Assembly (NCBI GenBank): GCA_015487535.1
Contig: WFPN01000084.1
Span: 1-7,049 of the forward strand
DNA: 7,049 nt
Direction: 5' to 3'
From: Aquificaceae bacterium
GTDB lineage: Bacteria > Aquificota > Aquificia > Aquificales > Aquificaceae
Below the pieces are notes generated by a model. It ran no database searches, was not told the origin of the DNA, and worked only from the letters and a program-made list of their open reading frames with translations. Shown piece after piece: positions 5,411 to 7,049 of the stretch (the first letter of the stretch is position 1; every line of letters starts with the position of its first letter). The translations under genes were made by a program, and so were the position numbers.

Positions 5411-7049
5411 AGTAGATGTCGTTGGTCGTTGTATAAACGTTGAATATGCCGGTGGGTGTCCTTACCCAGTCTCCGGTTATCACCTTCTTTATCTTCATGG
5501 TCCTGTCATCGAAGACCACTATCGCGGTGGGCTTGTCCTTCCTTCCCCATACGGACACCCAGACCTCCTTGCCGTGCATGTCGAACTCGGGGTGGACGAC
5601 CCTTCCGTCTATGTTCCTGTAGCCCTTCTTCTTGAGTTCTTCTATAACGTTGATGGTCTTTATAACCTTCAGGCTGTCTTTGTCTATAACGTAGAGCTGT
5701 CTCTGGAGCTTGGGATCCGCGCTCAGGGTCCTATCGACCCATATGTGGGGGGAGTTGGGGTGGGTCTTTATGAAGAGTGTCCCGCCGCCAGGTCCGGGTA
5801 GCTCGATGTTCGCCACCAGCTTCCAGGCGTACCTGGAACGGTTCTGGGGATCCGTCCCTATGCAGGCGACGTTGTTGGAACCGAGATGTCCTGTGCACCA
5901 TATAGGCCCGTACCTGGGATGAACCAGGTTCGCTCCCCTTCCGGGGTGGGGCTTGACGCCCGTTTCTATCTCGGCCACGAACTTCTTCTCTACCGAGTCT
6001 ATGACCACTATCTTGTTCCTCATGTTGGCCGCAACGAGGAAGTACCTTTTGGAAAGGTCCCATCCCCCGTCGTGCAGGAACCTCTCAGCGTCTATGAGGT
6101 GTATCCTTAGGTTAGTTGGATCCTGGTAGTTCACTATCCATACCTTTCCGGGCTCCTTGTCACTCACTATCCACTCTGGATCGTGGTGCGAGGCCACTAT
6201 GGATGCCACCCTCGCCTCCCTGACGTATTCGTTGGTATCCCAGGTGTAGTCACTTGTATCCACTATCTTTAGAGGCTCGAGGGTCTGCCCGTCCAGGATT
6301 ACGAAGCTGGGGGGCCAGTAACACCCGACTATAGCGAGCTTGTCCATGTAATCACCCTTGGGCCCCTTGTACTTGCTCGTGTCTATGGACCTCGCATCGT
6401 AACAGACTTTAACCTCGGCTACCTTGTCTGGCTTTTTGAGCCATAGGTCTATAAGGGTTGCCTTTCCGTCCCTACCTATCGTCAGGAAGTACCTGCCGGT
6501 TCCCGAAGACCTGAATATGTGAACCGCAAAGCCGGTGTCCACTATGCTGACCAGCTTCTTAGTGTCCCCGTCGATTATCGCCACCTTACCCACGTCCCTG
6601 AGTATCACGCCCATGAAGTTCTTCCAGTTCAGGTTGTGTTCAGGTTTCTTGGGTCTCGCCTCAGGCGGCACATAGACCTTCCACCACTTCTTCATATCAG
6701 CTAGGGACATAAGCGGAGGCTCTGGAGGTTCGTGCATCAAAAACTTTGCGAGTAGCTTTATCTCGTCCTTTGTTAGTATCCCCTGTCTTCCCCAGTCCGG
6801 CATTCCGCCGGGCGTTCCGTTGGTGATTATGGTCTCCAGATATTTGAGGCCCCTCTGTCTGGTTATGTCCGGTGTTAGTGCCGGTCCAGTAGCACCCTTT
6901 CTGAGCATCCCGTGACAACCAGCGCATCTGTCAAAGAATATCTGAGATGCCTTCTTCATCTCCTCCGGTGTGAGCTTTGGAACCTCAGCAGCACCGGCGA
7001 GTGATGCACCGATAGACAGAACTCCTGCAGCTAAACCGAGCTTCAGAGC
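5409..7049 (-). CDS. nirS: Cytochrome cd1 nitrite reductase NirS (NO-forming; start beyond right edge)
   Basis: Periplasmic homodimeric enzyme that reduces nitrite to NO at heme d1, fed by heme c. Reading continues open to base 7049, giving 546 visible residues. The first 21 or so (ALKLGLAAGVLSIGASLAGAA) are most of a signal peptide, so only a few N-terminal residues are missing. Numbering from the window edge: the c domain has CAGCH (Cys42, Cys45, His46) followed by GMLRKGATGPALTPD and a probable axial Met83 (GGMPDWG). The d1 propeller has proximal His177 (GFAVHIFR) and distal His326 (FLHDGGWD) and His368 (KPHPGRGAN), matching His182, His327 and His369 of Pseudomonas aeruginosa NirS. The end, TPTGIFNVYTTTNDIY, is the NirS closing strand. 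Four cysteines in the propeller (216, 243, 385, 396) are unusual. The ATG at 6959 is an internal Met. The operon promoter must lie to the right of the window. Confidence 0.97.
   Translation of the reverse strand, partial: ALKLGLAAGVLSIGASLAGAAEVPKLTPEEMKKASQIFFDRCAGCHGMLRKGATGPALTPDITRQRGLKYLETIITNGTPGGMPDWGRQGILTKDEIKLLAKFLMHEPPEPPLMSLADMKKWWKVYVPPEARPKKPEHNLNWKNFMGVILRDVGKVAIIDGDTKKLVSIVDTGFAVHIFRSSGTGRYFLTIGRDGKATLIDLWLKKPDKVAEVKVCYDARSIDTSKYKGPKGDYMDKLAIVGCYWPPSFVILDGQTLEPLKIVDTSDYTWDTNEYVREARVASIVASHHDPEWIVSDKEPGKVWIVNYQDPTNLRIHLIDAERFLHDGGWDLSKRYFLVAANMRNKIVVIDSVEKKFVAEIETGVKPHPGRGANLVHPRYGPIWCTGHLGSNNVACIGTDPQNRSRYAWKLVANIELPGPGGGTLFIKTHPNSPHIWVDRTLSADPKLQRQLYVIDKDSLKVIKTINVIEELKKKGYRNIDGRVVHPEFDMHGKEVWVSVWGRKDKPTAIVVFDDRTMKIKKVITGDWVRTPTGIFNVYTTTNDIY

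Noticed and set aside
1..7049. An archaeal (Pyrobaculum-like) source
   Set aside because: AGG/ATA codon use would fit, but the strong Shine-Dalgarno sites throughout, the bacterial-type signal peptides and NirDL fit Aquificota better. Not excluded by the sequence alone.
1..7049. Mobile elements, CRISPR arrays, tRNA/rRNA genes, defence systems or internal terminators
   Set aside because: Nearly every base is inside the six nir genes, no direct or inverted repeat array stands out, and the only non-coding gaps are 9 and 3 bases long.

Overview
The window is one unbroken minus-strand operon for dissimilatory nitrite reduction: cytochrome cd1 nitrite reductase plus most of the pathway that makes its heme d1 cofactor. 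In transcription order (right to left) it holds nirS (5' end outside the window), a nirN-like gene with an extra C-terminal cytochrome c domain, nirJ, nirF, the uroporphyrinogen-III C-methyltransferase gene (nirE/cobA), and a fused two-domain siroheme decarboxylase gene (nirDL type) that runs off the left edge. All 7049 bases are coding apart from gaps of 9 and 3 bases, so there is no room for an internal promoter, terminator, RNA gene, repeat array or mobile element, and I see none.

The likely source is a thermophilic bacterium, most plausibly of the Aquificota (Hydrogenobacter, Thermocrinis or Hydrogenivirga-like). This is inference. The reasons are heavy use of AGG/AGA for Arg and ATA for Ile, Lys/Glu/Arg-rich proteins, the one-piece NirDL protein that I recall from Hydrogenobacter thermophilus, bacterial signal peptides and strong Shine-Dalgarno sites. 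G+C is slightly above half by eye, which is high for several Aquificaceae, so the genus is left open.

How the genes work together, from established heme d1 biochemistry: NirE methylates uroporphyrinogen III to precorrin-2. A precorrin-2 dehydrogenase/ferrochelatase, not in this window, gives siroheme. NirDL decarboxylates siroheme to 12,18-didecarboxysiroheme. The radical SAM enzyme NirJ removes two propionate side chains on the way to the ring oxo groups. NirF and NirN act in the periplasm on the late (dihydro-d1) cofactor, with NirN performing the final acrylate-forming dehydrogenation. NirS then uses heme c and heme d1 to reduce nitrite to NO.

The points most worth a second look are: (1) the cytochrome c - d1 propeller - cytochrome c architecture of the NirN-like protein, which may combine NirN with a NirC-type electron carrier; (2) a cysteine pair at matching places in the d1 propellers of both NirS and NirN, plus a second pair in NirS, which look like candidate periplasmic disulfides; (3) replacement by Glu of one distal NirS-type histidine in the NirN-like protein. 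The system itself is known; I did not find an undescribed type of system.
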